Shown here: piece by piece, positions 23,426-35,112 of the stretch
Layout of the letters: each line of letters begins with the position of its first letter
How positions within the stretch are numbered: the first letter of the stretch is position 1
Source: Megaleporinus macrocephalus
Lineage: Eukaryota; Chordata; Actinopteri; Characiformes; Anostomidae
DNA: 64,000 nucleotides
Direction of reading: 5' to 3'
NCBI GenBank assembly: GCA_021613375.1
Contig: CM038716.1
Span: 5,630,184 to 5,694,183, forward strand
Notes under the pieces: model-generated
Seen by the model: only the letters and a program-made list of their open reading frames with translations
Told to the model about the DNA's origin: nothing
The model's database searches: none
Translations under genes and position numbers: made by a program

Positions 23426-23745
23426 GTGGAGAAAATGTGAAAACGGACCTGCTGGGAACAGTATGGAACGTTTGCATGTTCTCCCAGTATCTGCATGGGT
23501 TTCCTTTGGGTGTCAAAGGATGTTGGTGAGATGGTGAACGTGGTGCGTCTGGGGTTGTGTGGATACTAAAAACTTGTGCACAGAACCAGCCTACTACTCT
23601 ACCATTCGAGCAGTAGGTACTGGCTCCAGTTTAGTACCCCAGTGAGCACTGGAGGCTCCAGCACCCCCTGCAACTCATAAGGATAAGCAGCTTAGAAGAT
23701 AAATGACTGATTGAATGAATGAAAGCAGGATGATATTTGATGTTT
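23426..23745 (+). mobile_element. Degenerate common vertebrate dispersed repeat (3' part)
   Basis: Words GTTTGCATGTTCTCCC, CTGCATGGGTTTCCTTTGGG and, at the end, GATAAGCAGCTTAGAAGATA with ATGAATGAAT match the widespread fish/tetrapod repeat whose other strand is at 35.85-36.13 kb. It is strongly decayed. Confidence 0.65.
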
Positions 23746-24189
23746 TCCTTTATTTAAGGCTTTTTTGTTACAAAAAGTGTTTATATCTTTATGGTTTCAC
23801 ATATTAACCACCAATGCTCGCCCCCATCTATCATGGCAGATACTGGATTTTGAACTTTACTCTGGTAACGACATGGATGGTCGTTTTCGTCTTTAGTCTA
23901 GAGAACAAAACTCCCAGAATTTCCATCAGCCATCTGTAATCTTGACTCTTTAGTCCCACTGAACACCACTCATTCAGAGCTGGAGTCCAGAGAGGTCAGC
24001 AGTGTTTCTGGACGTTGTTGTTATATGGTTTGCTGAGTATACAGTATAGTCTTAACCTGAATTTGTAGACGTGGATGGCTATACTGTTTATATTGACACT
24101 GGCCTGCCAACGTATTCCCATATTTTAAAATTAAATCCCAGGTTTACTCAGTCTTTTAACAATACTATGCACCATTTAAGGTTAACACC

Positions 24190-24745
24190 AATAATCATGG
24201 CTGGATTACTGACCAGGCCAGTGGGGCCAGCGCCCAAGGGCCCTTGAGGTCAGAGGACCCTGGGTGATCCCTGGCCCAAAACATTTTGCAATGCCCTTCA
24301 ACATTTATGATACAATATATTTTTACAATATATTTTTATCTCCATTTTAAGGATCCTCTGACTTTTAGGACCTTTGACCCCTAACTATGCTTTTAGGGCC
24401 CCTAACTATGCTTTTAGGGCCCCTAACCATGCTTTTAGGGCCCCTAGCCATGCTTTTGTCCCTAGCCATGCTTTTTAGGGCCCTAGCCATGCTTTTGGGC
24501 CCTTTATGAAAATGCATGAGGCGTTGTGGCACTGCTCTGACTTCAACTTCTGGGTATTAGGGGTCCTAGGAAAGAGGGGGGCATAATTTTAGAGGGCCCT
24601 GGTTATGAGAGCCCCTACCAGGGGGCCCTAAAGAAGAGCAGGGCATACCATTGGAGGGCCCTTGATCACAAGGGGCGCAGGTTGGGGTGGTTATGGGGGG
24701 GGAATGAGTCGCCCAGGGGCCCAAACTATCCTTAATCCGTCCTTG
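24190..24745. mobile_element. GGGCCC-rich repeat with 21-bp internal tandem
   Basis: The ends GGCTGGATTACTGACC and, inverted, GGACGGATTAAGGAT are similar. Between them lie many GGGCCC words. At about 24384-24500 a 21-bp unit (CTATGCTTTTAGGGCCCCTAA) occurs about five to six times. It resembles non-autonomous hAT-type elements ending CGGATTA. Moderate certainty. Confidence 0.5.
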
Positions 24746-24929
24746 CCAATAATCCTTGCAGTTGTTCATTGAGGAACGTTGTTCTTGAGCAGTTTTTGCG
24801 AGAAGCTAAGTCTTGACCAATTCTTGGACTCAGTCTATCCTCCTGATTAGGTCGTTTTATACCTAAGTCTGATTGATCACCAGCTTAATATGAACATTTC
24901 TCAACGTTTCTAGTCTTAAACTTCAGCCG

Positions 24930-25150
24930 TCAGGACACTCTCTTTAAAGACTGAGGTCAGCTACCAGTCTACAGTGAGAGTCTTCTGTAGAGTGTAATCA
25001 TATCTGTCGTTCACAACAACATATTCATCCTCAGTTTGGTCTGCAAAGCCAAGAATGGTGTATATGTTCTGAATTAAAGTTTAGGTGGCCTGTTATTATT
25101 ATTCACATGTTTAATAATTGTTTTATGCAAATTACATAATGTAAAATGGG
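24930..25150. repeat. Dispersed repeat family D, copy 2 (uninterrupted)
   Basis: Contains AGGTCAGCTACCAGTCTACA, CATATTCATCCTCAGTTTGG and TTTATGCAAATTACATAATG. It gives the empty-site sequence for the insertion in copy 1. Confidence 0.75.
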
Positions 25151-25254
25151 CAGCTCTTGGTTGATTGCATCCCCGGTTTAAGATGAACGTTTCGCAACGT
25201 TTCTAGTCTTAAACTTCACCCGCCAGGCATCGGTTTTAGAATGAAAGCCACGAA

Positions 25255-25690
25255 GGCTGTTGTAACTTCACTTTTTGCCGTCAGAATGAAGAAGGAGACC
25301 AGTCCAGGGTTTCAAGCTTGTTTATTTTGGGATTGCGGCACCGACGTTAGCACCCTGGTCTGAACCTGATCGGAAGCTGGTCAGAAGCTGGTCTGCCTGG
25401 TTTAAGCTGTATGGGCTCTTTATAGGTCTGTCCCTCCTATGCCTTCTGGCCAAATGGGCTCCTCCTGGCCATGTCGTAACCTTCCTTGGCTCCGGGCTGT
25501 CTCTGGGCAAGTTGTTATCTCCTGGGTGGAGGGGTTCTCGAGCCTAGGGGGTCTAAGGACAACATCGCAGGGTCTGGTTTTCGAGCCTAAGATTGCCTGT
25601 CATAAAGGCCCCCCACTGCCGGGGATAGCAAAGCCAGGACGTTCTCGCACTCTCCTGGCCATACATTTCGAACAGACGCTGTAGTGTGTT
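25255..25690. mobile_element. Dispersed family E, copy 1 (possible solo LTR)
   Basis: Starts TGTTGTAACTTCACTTTTTG, then CAGAATGAAGAAGGAGACCA, and later TTGTTATCTCCTGGGTGG. Related copies begin at about 41945 and 49630. The TGTTG start and shared order suggest an LTR or other dispersed element. Confidence 0.45.
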
Positions 25691-26255
25691 TGTTTTTAAA
25701 ATAAAATCCAAATAAGATCCAACAAGGCCATGAAGTTGGATAAGATAAAACAGTAAACGTCTTGCGTTTACTCTGTTCTGGCTTAAGTAGAGCTCAATAT
25801 GGATTAACACATGACTCTGATTTCTGTTAAAAGCAGACCCTGACTTTGAGCATGGACCTTCTACACTGAGACCCAATCTGGTACTGCTAAATTTGAGGCC
25901 TGGATCTAACCTAACGCGGGAGTAGACATGGTTCACTGAGCACTCTGGATATATGTGGTGGACAGAAAATGGAAGTTTTCCACAGTCTGACCCGAAAGTC
26001 AAGCTCTCACTCTAGTGACACTGACTGAACAGTTGAAACTCTGAAGCTGCTGCCGAACAGCTGCATCCACAGCAAATGTTATCTCTGCTATCACAGCTCA
26101 AAGTGCTCTCACAGCCGGAACCCCACACAGGACCAGTGAGCTTGTATCTGATGCAACAACCGGGTCATAATATTTCCACAGTGAGGATCTGCCTTTTGGC
26201 AGGTTCCCCTTTAATTTTGTCCACAGAGAACAGTTAGCAAGATTGGCGGCTCCAC
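25691..26255. other. Intron 3 sequence, no gene seen
   Basis: A 149-codon minus-strand frame at 25553-26002 overlaps family E and has no recognisable domain. It is not called. Confidence 0.5.
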
Positions 26256-26770
26256 CTTCATATTAACTGTGTAATTACATACGAACACATGCAACAGCTA
26301 TGAAACTACTAGTGATGTAGCCACTGTTAAAGCTGGATTACAGCAGCACAGCTTATGTACATGAGGATCTACTTCTTTTTCACCTCATTTAAGTACATAA
26401 GAGTATCTTAATAGCTGTAACTGTATATTCTTACTGTTGTGTTATTACACACTGGCAATAATACGAGTGTAACCATGCTTGAAATTAGTATTAAGTATTA
26501 GTATTAGTTATTAAGGCAGTATTTACATTGAAAATAACGTCCTTTCCTTCCTTACAATGACATTTGGAAAAGACATCTGGAAAATAAATGCTAATCACAC
26601 ATTTAATTACACATGTTATTACAAATGTGTAGTTACGCAAGAGAAACTATGCTGTTATACCTGATATACTTGTGTAATTGCGTAAGCTGGGTTACTTTAA
26701 ACCATCTGTAACAGTGGCTACATCACTATTAGTTACATTGTTCATGTGTACCTACACAGTTATTAGAGAT
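26256..26770. mobile_element. MITE family B, copy 1 (long inverted arms)
   Basis: The left arm has AACTGTGTAATTACATACGA and CTAGTGATGTAGCCACTGTT. The right arm has AACAGTGGCTACATCACTAT and CCTACACAGTTATTAGAG, its inverse. Arms are about 90 nt. The interior has tandem TGTAATTAC/GTAATTGCG words. A matching element is at 35.11-35.53 kb. Confidence 0.7.
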
Positions 26771-27400
26771 ACATTAAATTTGTGATTAAATATATGCATT
26801 TAATCACAGATTTAGTGCCTACATACTTTTTGGTCGCCAAAAAGATTAAATACTGTGTCTATACATGTTTCATACAAGACCTAAATGACTAATATTTCTT
26901 ATTCCAAAACTGCTTTAGAATAAAGAACATATGTTCAAGTATTAGTGATTTATAAAGATATAAACCTGACGGTATAGTCCATATAATATATTTAGAACTT
27001 GAGTGACGTCCCATTCTTAATCCATAGGGTTTAATATGATGTCAGCCCAACCTTTGCAGCTATAACAGCTTCAACTCTTCTGGGAAGTCTCCCCACACGG
27101 TTTAGGAGTGTGTTTATGGGAATGTTTGGCTACTTCACTATTAGTTACATTGTTTATGTGTACCTACACAGTTATTAGAGACACATTAAATTTGTGATTC
27201 AATTTATACATTTAATCACAAATTTAGTGCCTACATACTTTTTGGTCGGCAAAAAGATTGAATACTGTGTCTATACATGTTTCATACAAGACCTAAATGA
27301 CTAATATTTCTTATTCCAGAACTACTTTAGAATAATGAACATATCTTCAAGTATTAATGATTTATAAAGATATAAACCTGATGGTATAGTATATATAAAA

Positions 27401-27477
<77 letters not shown>

Positions 27478-27660
27478 TTATAAAAATATTTGCTCATCTG
27501 CCTTCACACTCATATGAACTTGAGTGACATCCTATTCTTAATCCATAAGGTTTAATATGATGTCGGCCCAACCATTGCAGCTATAACAGCTTCAACTCTT
27601 CTGGGAGGTCTCTCCACATGGTTTAGGAGTGTTTATAGGAATGTTTGATCGTTCCCCCAG
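26735..27660. repeat. Two-copy duplication of a composite segment, about 0.4-0.5 kb each
   Basis: Segments 26735-27127 and 27146-27650 share TACACAGTTATTAGAGA, TTTGGTCG(C/G)CAAAAAGATT, ACCTAAATGACTAATATTTC and a Tc1-like tail (ACAGCTTCAACTCTTCTGGG). The second copy also holds a (TA)n run at about 27404-27474. A third copy, interrupted, starts near 29.27 kb. Confidence 0.8.
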
Positions 27661-28200
27661 AAGCACATTTGTGAGGTCAGACACTGATGTTGGACGAGAA
27701 GGCTTGGCTTACATTGAATTACACTTATGTTATTACAAATGTGTAGTTACACAAGAGAAACTATGCTGTTATACCTGATATACTTGTGTAATTGCGTAAG
27801 GTGGGTTACTGTAATCCTTCTGTAACAGTAGCTACATCACTATGAGTTACATTGTTCATGTGTAACTATACAGTTATTAGAGACACTGAAAGTGGGACTG
27901 ACTGGCATAAATGTACATGTACTACAATCTCTATTAAGGACTTTTCCTTTGTAGTAATGACGTACTCGCAGACCATGTCCATCTGCTGCCGCCCTATCTC
28001 CATCAGAAGAGTGAGATCTCTGAGACGGACGGTACGTGGCTGCTGTAAGTCATTATTTATGAGTAACAGTTCAGTCCATGTTGAGTTGAATCTTTAATAC
28101 GTTGCTCTAATAGGCCACATAGGAACATGTGGTCGTTTGGTCAGTGAATAATTTTGGTCATAGACACGTGCTTCAGCTGACCAGACCATGGTAAATATAT
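27661..28200. other. Intron 3 with Tc1 scrap and family B right arm
   Basis: 27660-27715 continues Tc1-like sequence (GACACTGATGTTGGACGAGA). 27715-27885 is a family B right arm. The rest to 28200 is unassigned, and no gene is seen. Confidence 0.55.
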
Positions 28201-28445
28201 AATGCTTGTCCAAAGAAAAATTGATTGATTTGGTTGATTTTTATTTATCGACATCATTTGAACTCCACAGCTGCCCCTTACATTGTGTGAGAATTCCATG
28301 ATAAATGGACCAATAGAAATGTCTCAGAATAGTTCGGAAAGAATTCTGGTTCCATTGACTTACATTGAAAGGGATGACGGTTTTTGGTCTCTCCTGTAAA
28401 GTTGCCATTTTTGTCTTCTTTGGACAGCAATGATACGCATGTGTG
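28200..28445. mobile_element. MITE-like element with TGTCCAAAGAAAAA ends
   Basis: The left end GCTTGTCCAAAGAAAAATTG and right end TCTTCTTTGGACAGCAATGA are inverted. The interior shares GATAAATGGACCAATAGAAA and GACTTACATTGAAAG with the 5.19-kb element. Confidence 0.65.
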
Positions 28446-28739
28446 CAGCCATGAGTTGCAAATGAGGATTAATAGATTATAAAAGTGAGGGAGTGAACAG
28501 TGGTCACTACACATACACTACCCAGTTTGCTAGGGGTCAGAAATGATCTACACTTGATTTGGAACTTGATTGCAGGCTGTTGGCGGCAAGGTTAATCTGC
28601 TTGTCATGCTGATCTTTAGCCTGTACTGCAGCTCCAGAGTGGCAAACAAGGTGGACATGATTGCTAGTCATGTGTACAGTGGACTGGACACTGCGTAGAG
28701 CACGCCGGCGAATAAAAGTCTTTATAAAGTTTTGGTTCA

Positions 28740-29110
28740 CAGACCCAGACATCGGGTCACTCTCTTTACAGATTGAGGTCAGCTACCAGTCTACAGTGAG
28801 TCTTCTGTAGAGTATAATCATATCTGTCTTTCACAAAAACATATTCATCCTCAGGTTGGGCTGCCTGCATAAAAGCCCATACGTATCTGGTCCAGTCTGA
28901 AAACCTGTTTATATTCTGTGAGACACTTTATTTTAAGAACATATAATGAATATTAATTAAAGTCTTATTCATTGGTTAGTAAAGTTGAAACTTGAGAATG
29001 GTGTATATGCTCTGAATTAAGGTTTAGGCGGTTTGTTACTAATATTCACATGTTAAATAATTGTTTTATGCAAATTACATAATGTAACATGAGCAGCCAT
29101 TGGTACCCAT
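28740..29110. repeat. Dispersed repeat family D, copy 3 (longest)
   Basis: Uninterrupted through CATATTCATCCTCAGGTTGG, AAAGCCCATACGTATCTG, TGTATATGCTCTGAATTAAG and TTTATGCAAATTACATAATG. Confidence 0.75.
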
Positions 29111-29349
29111 TGGTTCTAGACCGGATCAAGAGATTTTGTTACATTAATTGCATCACAGTTAATGAGTCACTTCAAGATGTGTTCTAAAGTGCAGTTTTGG
29201 TTATTACTAATTTACATATTTAAAGTTTAGAAAATCACAAAATTTATACAAATGAATCCAAATTTTGTACCTAATTATTAGTGTCTTGGTCACCAAAAAG
29301 ATTAAACGGCGTCTACACATGTTTCCTACAAGATCTAAATGACTAATAC

Positions 29350-30316
29350 TAGAGATGGAAGGATTGATCGGCCATGTATCGGTATCGGCCGATTTTTTTA
29401 TCAAAATATGTGATCTGCCGATATTTCTCCAATTTAGCCGATCTCGAGAGCCGATCGATGCCGGTAAACAAATGAGCCTAATTTCTGTATTTCCAGCTAG
29501 TGTTTCATCCAGGAAGAGAAGCCCTGCGTGAAACCCCCTCCGGCCAGCTCCCTGCACTTCCTATCTGAACCACTAGGTGGAAATACATACCCTTTCATTT
29601 TCCATAGACTGACTAAAGCAGCGGCTTCGTGAGAACAGTTTAAGCGTTCACCGCATGTGCGTAAAGAAAACATCGTCCGTCTGGCAGTTTGTTACCGTAT
29701 GTGACTCAGACTCATCCAGGACAGTTTATAACATCTGTACAATTAGTAACATCAGCTTCTCTCACAGGAGAAACCAAGACAAAGACATTTAACACTATTA
29801 ATCTGATACACACTTCAGAGACACCACACAGCTGAATACAGTGAGTATCAGTAAACAGCAGAGCTAGAACACAACAAACAACCCAGAACACCTACAGACC
29901 AGATCTGACCGGTACAAACAGAACAGCAGCAGAAACAGCCAGAGAGCTAAAGAACCACAGCCAGAGTGATTGAGTTCATAGTTCTAGATAAGCAGCTCTT
30001 CTCGGCTGTAGAAGACGTTCATTCTGCTGCTTAATGTTCCACCTGGATCTACGCTCTGCTGTTCCTAGTAGAGATACTTTTCAGATGTGGCTCTTCTGGA
30101 GCTTATCAAGCGGTTTACTCCCACATAGACCAACTTCTAATTTAGTTATAAATATTATACTGTTTCACATGAGCTCGTTAAAAATGATAATAAACCAGTT
30201 CAGACCATGTGTCATGACTTGCTTGCGCTAATAATATGTAGCCCTGCCGCGTCTAATAGCCCGCCCTCGATCGGTATCAGCTATTGACCTCAAAAACGCT
30301 GATCGGTCCATCTCTA
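29350..30316. mobile_element. hAT-like element, 967 bp, with 8-bp target duplication
   Basis: The ends TAGAGATGGA and TCCATCTCTA are perfect 10-bp inverted repeats, followed by ATCGG/CCGAT-rich subterminal DNA. The flanks ACTAATAC (29342-29349) and ACTAATCC (30317-30324) form an 8-bp target duplication with one mismatch, as expected for hAT. Uninterrupted paralogous flanks at 26.88 and 27.30 kb show the empty site. There is no transposase frame, so it is non-autonomous. Its right end recurs at 44.34-44.54 kb. Confidence 0.82.
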
Positions 30317-30355
30317 ACTAATCCTCCTAATTCCAAAACTGCTTCAGAATAAAGA

Positions 30356-30357
30356 AC

Positions 30358-30440
<83 letters not shown>
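30356..30440. repeat. (TA)n microsatellite
   Basis: About 84 nt of alternating TA in the same composite position as the (TA)n at 27.4 kb. Confidence 0.95.
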
Positions 30441-30441
<1 letters not shown>

Positions 30442-30454
30442 CCACTATTTTGAT

Positions 30455-31265
30455 ATCACATATGCTATATTGCCAAAAGTATTCACTCGTCTGTCTTCAC
30501 ACACATATGAACTTGAGTGACGTCCCATTCTTAATCCATAGGGTTAAATATGATGTCCATTTGCAGCTATAACAGCTTCAAGTCTCTCCACATGGTTTAG
30601 GAGTGTGTTCATGGGAATGTTTGACAGTTCTTCCAGAATCTCATTGGTGAGATCAGACACTGATGTTGGACGAGAAGGTTTGGCTCACAGTCTCCGCTCT
30701 AATTCATCCCAAAGGTGTTCTATCAGGTTGAGGTCAGGACTCTGTTCAGGCCAGTCAAGTTCTTCCACACCAAACTCGCTCCTCCATGTCTTTATGGTGC
30801 TGCTTTGTGCACTGGTGGGCAGTCATATAGAAACAGGAATGTTTAGGAATAGTTGGGAGCATGAATTTTCCAAAGTCTCTTGGTCTGCTGAAGCATTAAG
30901 AGCCTAAAACAACCTCATACTATAGCGCCCCCTCCACCAAACTTTACACTCGGCACAATGCAGTCAGACAAGTGCTCTAGAGTCCAGTGGCGGCGTGCTC
31001 TACACCTCTGCATCCCATGCTTTGCATTGTTCTTGGTGATGTAAGGATTGGATGCAGCTGCTCGGCCTTGGGGACCCATTCCATGAAGCTCTCTACGCTC
31101 TGTTCTTGAGCTGATCTGAAGACCACATGAAGTTTGGAGGTCTGTAGCCACCACTTGGTGGCTGAGTTGCTGTCGTTTCCAATCACTTCCACTTTGTTAT
31201 AACACCACAGACAGTCGACTGTGGAATATTTAGTAGTGAGGAAACTTCACGACTGGACTGTATTT
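30455..31265 (-). pseudogene. Tc1/mariner-like transposase remnant with internal deletion
   Basis: The terminal word ATATTGCCAAAAGTATTCAC is followed, on the minus strand, by transposase pieces: PYITKNNAKHGMQRCRARRH and WTLEH joined directly to LSDCIVPSVKFGGGG. In intact relatives as I remember them, the catalytic SDESRF region lies between these, so it has been deleted here. The left part has ATTCATCCCAAAGGTGTTCT and ATCAGGTTGAGGTCAGGACT, the inverse of D-L-N-P and D-E-L. It is not functional. Confidence 0.78.
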
Positions 31266-31795
31266 GCATAATAATGCACTCTTAAGAGTTAATGAGCATT
31301 ATCAAACTAATAATGCAACTATTAGTGATTTCCATCCTAAAGATCTCCAATAGTGCAATATCTCACACTGGCTATAATGAATAAAGCTTAATACACAGTG
31401 AATAATAATATTTAACAATGCTTCATTTAGGCTTTACTGAGCAAACAGCAAGATCTTCATAACCAGAGTTTCCTGAAATCAAGAGATACAGATGTTTGAT
31501 TGTGTTTCCGTAGCTGAACTCGGTCTTGTCTGATTATCTAACGTGCTCAGCTTTCACACCAGATAAACAAAGAATCCTCTAAAAGGCTGGTGGCTCTGGT
31601 GATGTGGTTGCCGTGGTTGAAACTGTTAGGATTTAGGATGTTATGACTTGTCGTGTAAACTCAGCTTAATACACACACGAGAGTGTCAGTACAACATCAT
31701 AAGACCACCAGATGTCCCCTCAGCAAACACGGACTGGAGACAGAAACCTAGAAACTCTTCAGTCTGTGTGTTCATAGAAAACTTTAATCCTGTTT
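31266..31795. other. Intron 3 sequence, no gene seen
   Basis: A/T-rich then mixed unique sequence. No exon or known repeat was recognised. Confidence 0.5.
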
Positions 31796-32026
31796 CCAGC
31801 TCTCCCTCTCTCTCTTTATCTCTATCTCTCTGTCTCACTTTCCCCCTGTCTTCTCTTTGCCTCTCTATCACTCCATGTCTTTGTTTTTCTTGGTGTCTCT
31901 GTTGCTCTCTCTTTGTCTTTTTCTGTGTCTCTTTCTCTGTTTCTTTCTGTTTCTCACTGTCTTCTATTCTCTCTCTTTCACTCTCTTAGTCTTTCTCTCT
32001 ATCTCCATTTTTTCGTTCTTTCTTTT

Positions 32027-32061
<35 letters not shown>

Positions 32062-32358
32062 ATCACTCTGTCTCTTCTTGTCTCTCTATCACGCCATCTC
32101 TTGGTCTTTCTTGGTCTCTCTGTTGCTGTCTCTTTGTCTCTGTCTATCTCCTCTTTTTTTCTTTCTTTCTTTCTTTCTTTCTTTCTTTCAGTCTCTCTTT
32201 GTCTCTCTATCACTCCATCTTTTGGTCTTTCTTGGTCTCTCTGTTGCTCTCTCTTTGTCTCTTTCTGCATCTCTTTCTCTCTGTTTCTTTCTGTTTCTCA
32301 CTGTCTTTCATTCTCACTTTCACTCTCTTAGTCTCTCTCTCTGTCTATCTCCATTTTT

Positions 32359-32398
<40 letters not shown>

Positions 32399-33029
32399 TC
32401 ACTCTGTCTCTTCTTGTCTCTCTTGTCTTGGTCTTTCTTGGTCTCTCTGTTGCTCTCTCTTTGTCTCTTTCTGTGCCTCTTTCTCTCTGTTTCTTTCTGT
32501 TTCTCACTGTCTTTCATTCTCACTTTCACTCTCTTAGTCTCTCTCTCTGTCTATCTCCATTTTTTCTTTCTTTCTTTCTTTCTATCACTCTGTCTCTTCT
32601 TATCTCTCTTGTCTTGGTCTTTCTTGGTCTCTCTGTTGCTCTCTCTTTGTCTCTGTCTATCTGTCTCTTTCTGTGTGTGTCTCTCTCTGTCTCTTTCTCT
32701 ATCTGTCCTGCTCTGTCTTTTTGTATATATTAGGTTTTCCTAGGTTCTCTCACTTCGACGCTCTCCCCTCTTTCTTTCTTTCTCTCTCTCTCTTTTTATC
32801 TGTCTTTTGGCCTTTCTGTGTCTTTCTTTCTCTCTTTTTCTTTCTATCTCTCTGTCTCATGTTCTGTGTCCCCTGTCTTTGTCACTTTGTCTCACTATCA
32901 CTCTGTCTATTTTTGTCTCTCTATCACTCCATTTCTTGGTCTTTCTTGGTCTCTCTATTGCTCTCCTTTTGATTCTAAGTATCTCTGTTTCACTCTCACT
33001 CTCTTTCACTCTCTTAGTCTCTTTCTGTG

Positions 33030-33064
<35 letters not shown>

Positions 33065-33500
33065 CTCTCTCTCTTTATCTGCCTTTTGGCCTTTCTGTGT
33101 CTTTCTTTCTCTCTATGTCTCTCTCTATCTCTTTCTATCTCTTTGTCTCTTTCTATCTTTGTCTCTTTCTATCTCTTTGTATCTTTCTGTCTCTCTTACT
33201 TCTAAGTATCTCTGTTTCACTCTCACTCTCTGTTTTACTCTCTTAGTCCCTTTCTATGTCTTTCTTTCTTTCTTTCCTTATTTCTTTCTCACACTCTCTC
33301 TCCACTTTATCTGCCTTTTGGCCTTTCTGGCCTTTCTGTCTCTCTCTATCTCTTTCTATCTCTGTCTCTTTCTGTCTCTCTTACTCTCAATCTGTCTTTC
33401 ACCCTGTCTCTTGGTCGCTCTCTCTGCCTACTTCAGTCTCCCTCTCTTGCTTAGTCTCCCCCTCTCTCTCTCTCTCTCCCCCTCGTTCTGCTTCTCTGTC
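31796..33500 (+). repeat. Polypyrimidine tract with (CTTT)n blocks, about 1.7 kb
   Basis: TCTCTTTGTCTC-like sequence with pure (TTTC)n blocks near 32028-32060, 32157-32190, 32357-32400, 32563-32583 and 33040-33065. A composite block (CTTGGTCTCTCTGTTGCTCT, then TCTCACTGTCTTTCATTCTC, then CTATCTCCATTTTTTC) repeats about three times between 32.1 and 32.6 kb. All Ser/Leu/Phe-rich and Lys/Glu/Arg-rich frames here are artefacts. Confidence 0.93.
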
Positions 33501-33727
33501 TGAGATCAGTGTGTTGTTGTCTCTAGTCCAGGCACACTTGAGCTGGAGGGTTTATATTGCAGCGTCACTGAAGGTTTGGAATCACATCAACTTTCCAAAC
33601 AAACTTTTCTCTCATAAGCCTTCCGGATTTCAGCTTTGAGCTTCGGGATTTGGACTATTTATCCGAGAGGACTGCAGTACTGCTAATGGACACGCTAACA
33701 CTAATGAAGAAGGAAATACAGTCAAAT

Positions 33728-34620
33728 ATACTGACCATTTTATTAGAAACACCTAGCATAGAACCAGCATAGAACCACCACTGACCAGATTATTTGGGTG
33801 GTCAGCTTCTAAAGACACTGAGACAGACCTCTTGGTGAGAGATCTGCTGGACATGCTCCCTCTTTGAAGACATTGTGTCCAGTTGACAGACTTTGAGAGG
33901 CGCACCAGACTGAGAACATCAGAGTTTCCACAAACTGCCCAGCATCTAAGCCATTCTGTCCAAGCTGTTAGGAGGTGTTGGGAGCAGTGGTTACGTGAGG
34001 GTATTCACACACAGTGAACAGGCTCCGGACCACTCAGACAGACCACCAGTAGAGAGGATCTTTTGATTTGTTGACAAGCACAAGCAGCTCCTGGACTGCT
34101 ACAGACTGGAACTGTATCGTCTTTAGCGATGATTTCAGGTTCTATGAGGCCTCCAACGATAGTCAGATTCAACTGTGGAGGTCTTGTGTTCTGTGCTTCA
34201 GTCCTACCTTTGCTTTGGAGCAACACACTTACTGACCCACCTGTTGGTGTGATGATCTGGGGAGCCATTGCATATGACAGTCAGTCACCACTAGTAGTGG
34301 TACGAGGGTCACTAACAGCTCAGCAACACAGGACATCCTGTGGCCAGCAAGGGTTTCCCAGGAATGTCTCCACCTGATTGCAAAACTGGCCCACCCTTCC
34401 ACCAGATCTATTGCCAATCGAGCATTTATGGGACCTGCTGGGACGCCAGCTATGTCTGTGCAGGACCTACAGGCCCAGCTGCCTCCAATCTCATCATGTA
34501 TCCAGACTGGAGGAGCCCAACAGGGAACTAGAGCCTCCTATCCATTGTAGCTTTCGCTCTAATGTTTTAATCACATACATGTATCATCATTACATTCACA
34601 CATATAAAGTTTCATTGACT
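33728..34620 (+). pseudogene. Tc1-like transposase pseudogene, copy 1
   Basis: Starts at ACCATTTTATTAGAAACACC. Pieces in shifted frames read FERRTRLRTSEF, then DSQIQLW, then DPPVGVMIWGAIAYDSQSP and VVVRGSLTAQQ, then S-C-I-Q near the end. V-M-(I/V)-W-G-A-I is characteristic of Tc1-type transposases. Frameshifts and stops break it. A second decayed copy is at 43.04-43.70 kb in the same orientation. Confidence 0.78.
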
Positions 34621-35112
34621 CCCAACAACTCCTTCTTGGTGCGTCTACCATCCTACTGCGCCCACTACAATCCTCCCTCCTTTAAAAGTATTTGCTCCAA
34701 CTGTCGGTCTTAGAACTCACTTATTCTTTAATATCCATAAAGAACAGTATGAGATATTTAACAAGCACCTACAGCGTGGGCGTGAAAGGGGGCTGACAGA
34801 GAGTGATGCTTTGCCGAAGCGAGGAGGCACAACACAACGCTGTTCATGCTATTATGAGATGCGCGAAGATATTTTTGGTTCATTATAAAACTTTGACAGG
34901 ACAAATTAGACTATGGTGGGTCGACTCCATCTTGGTAATTAATGAGAAACACTGCAGATTCTGCTAATTAGAGCACCAGATTTTCCCTTCACATTCAACT
35001 GAAAGTCCCTAAAACAAACACTTCTTATGGCTCTGCGTCATTTCAGGCTGCTGGAACACGGGGTCACATAACATAATTACAAATACATTCGACCCCCCTT
35101 TAAAATAAGTGC
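34621..35112. other. Intron 3 sequence, no gene seen
   Basis: Tail of the Tc1-like element and then unassigned sequence. Confidence 0.5.

Noticed and set aside
23193..23537. 114-codon plus-strand frame as a gene
   Set aside because: It runs into a degenerate dispersed repeat and shows no conserved motif.
25553..26002. 149-codon minus-strand frame as a gene
   Set aside because: It overlaps dispersed family E and no domain was recognised.
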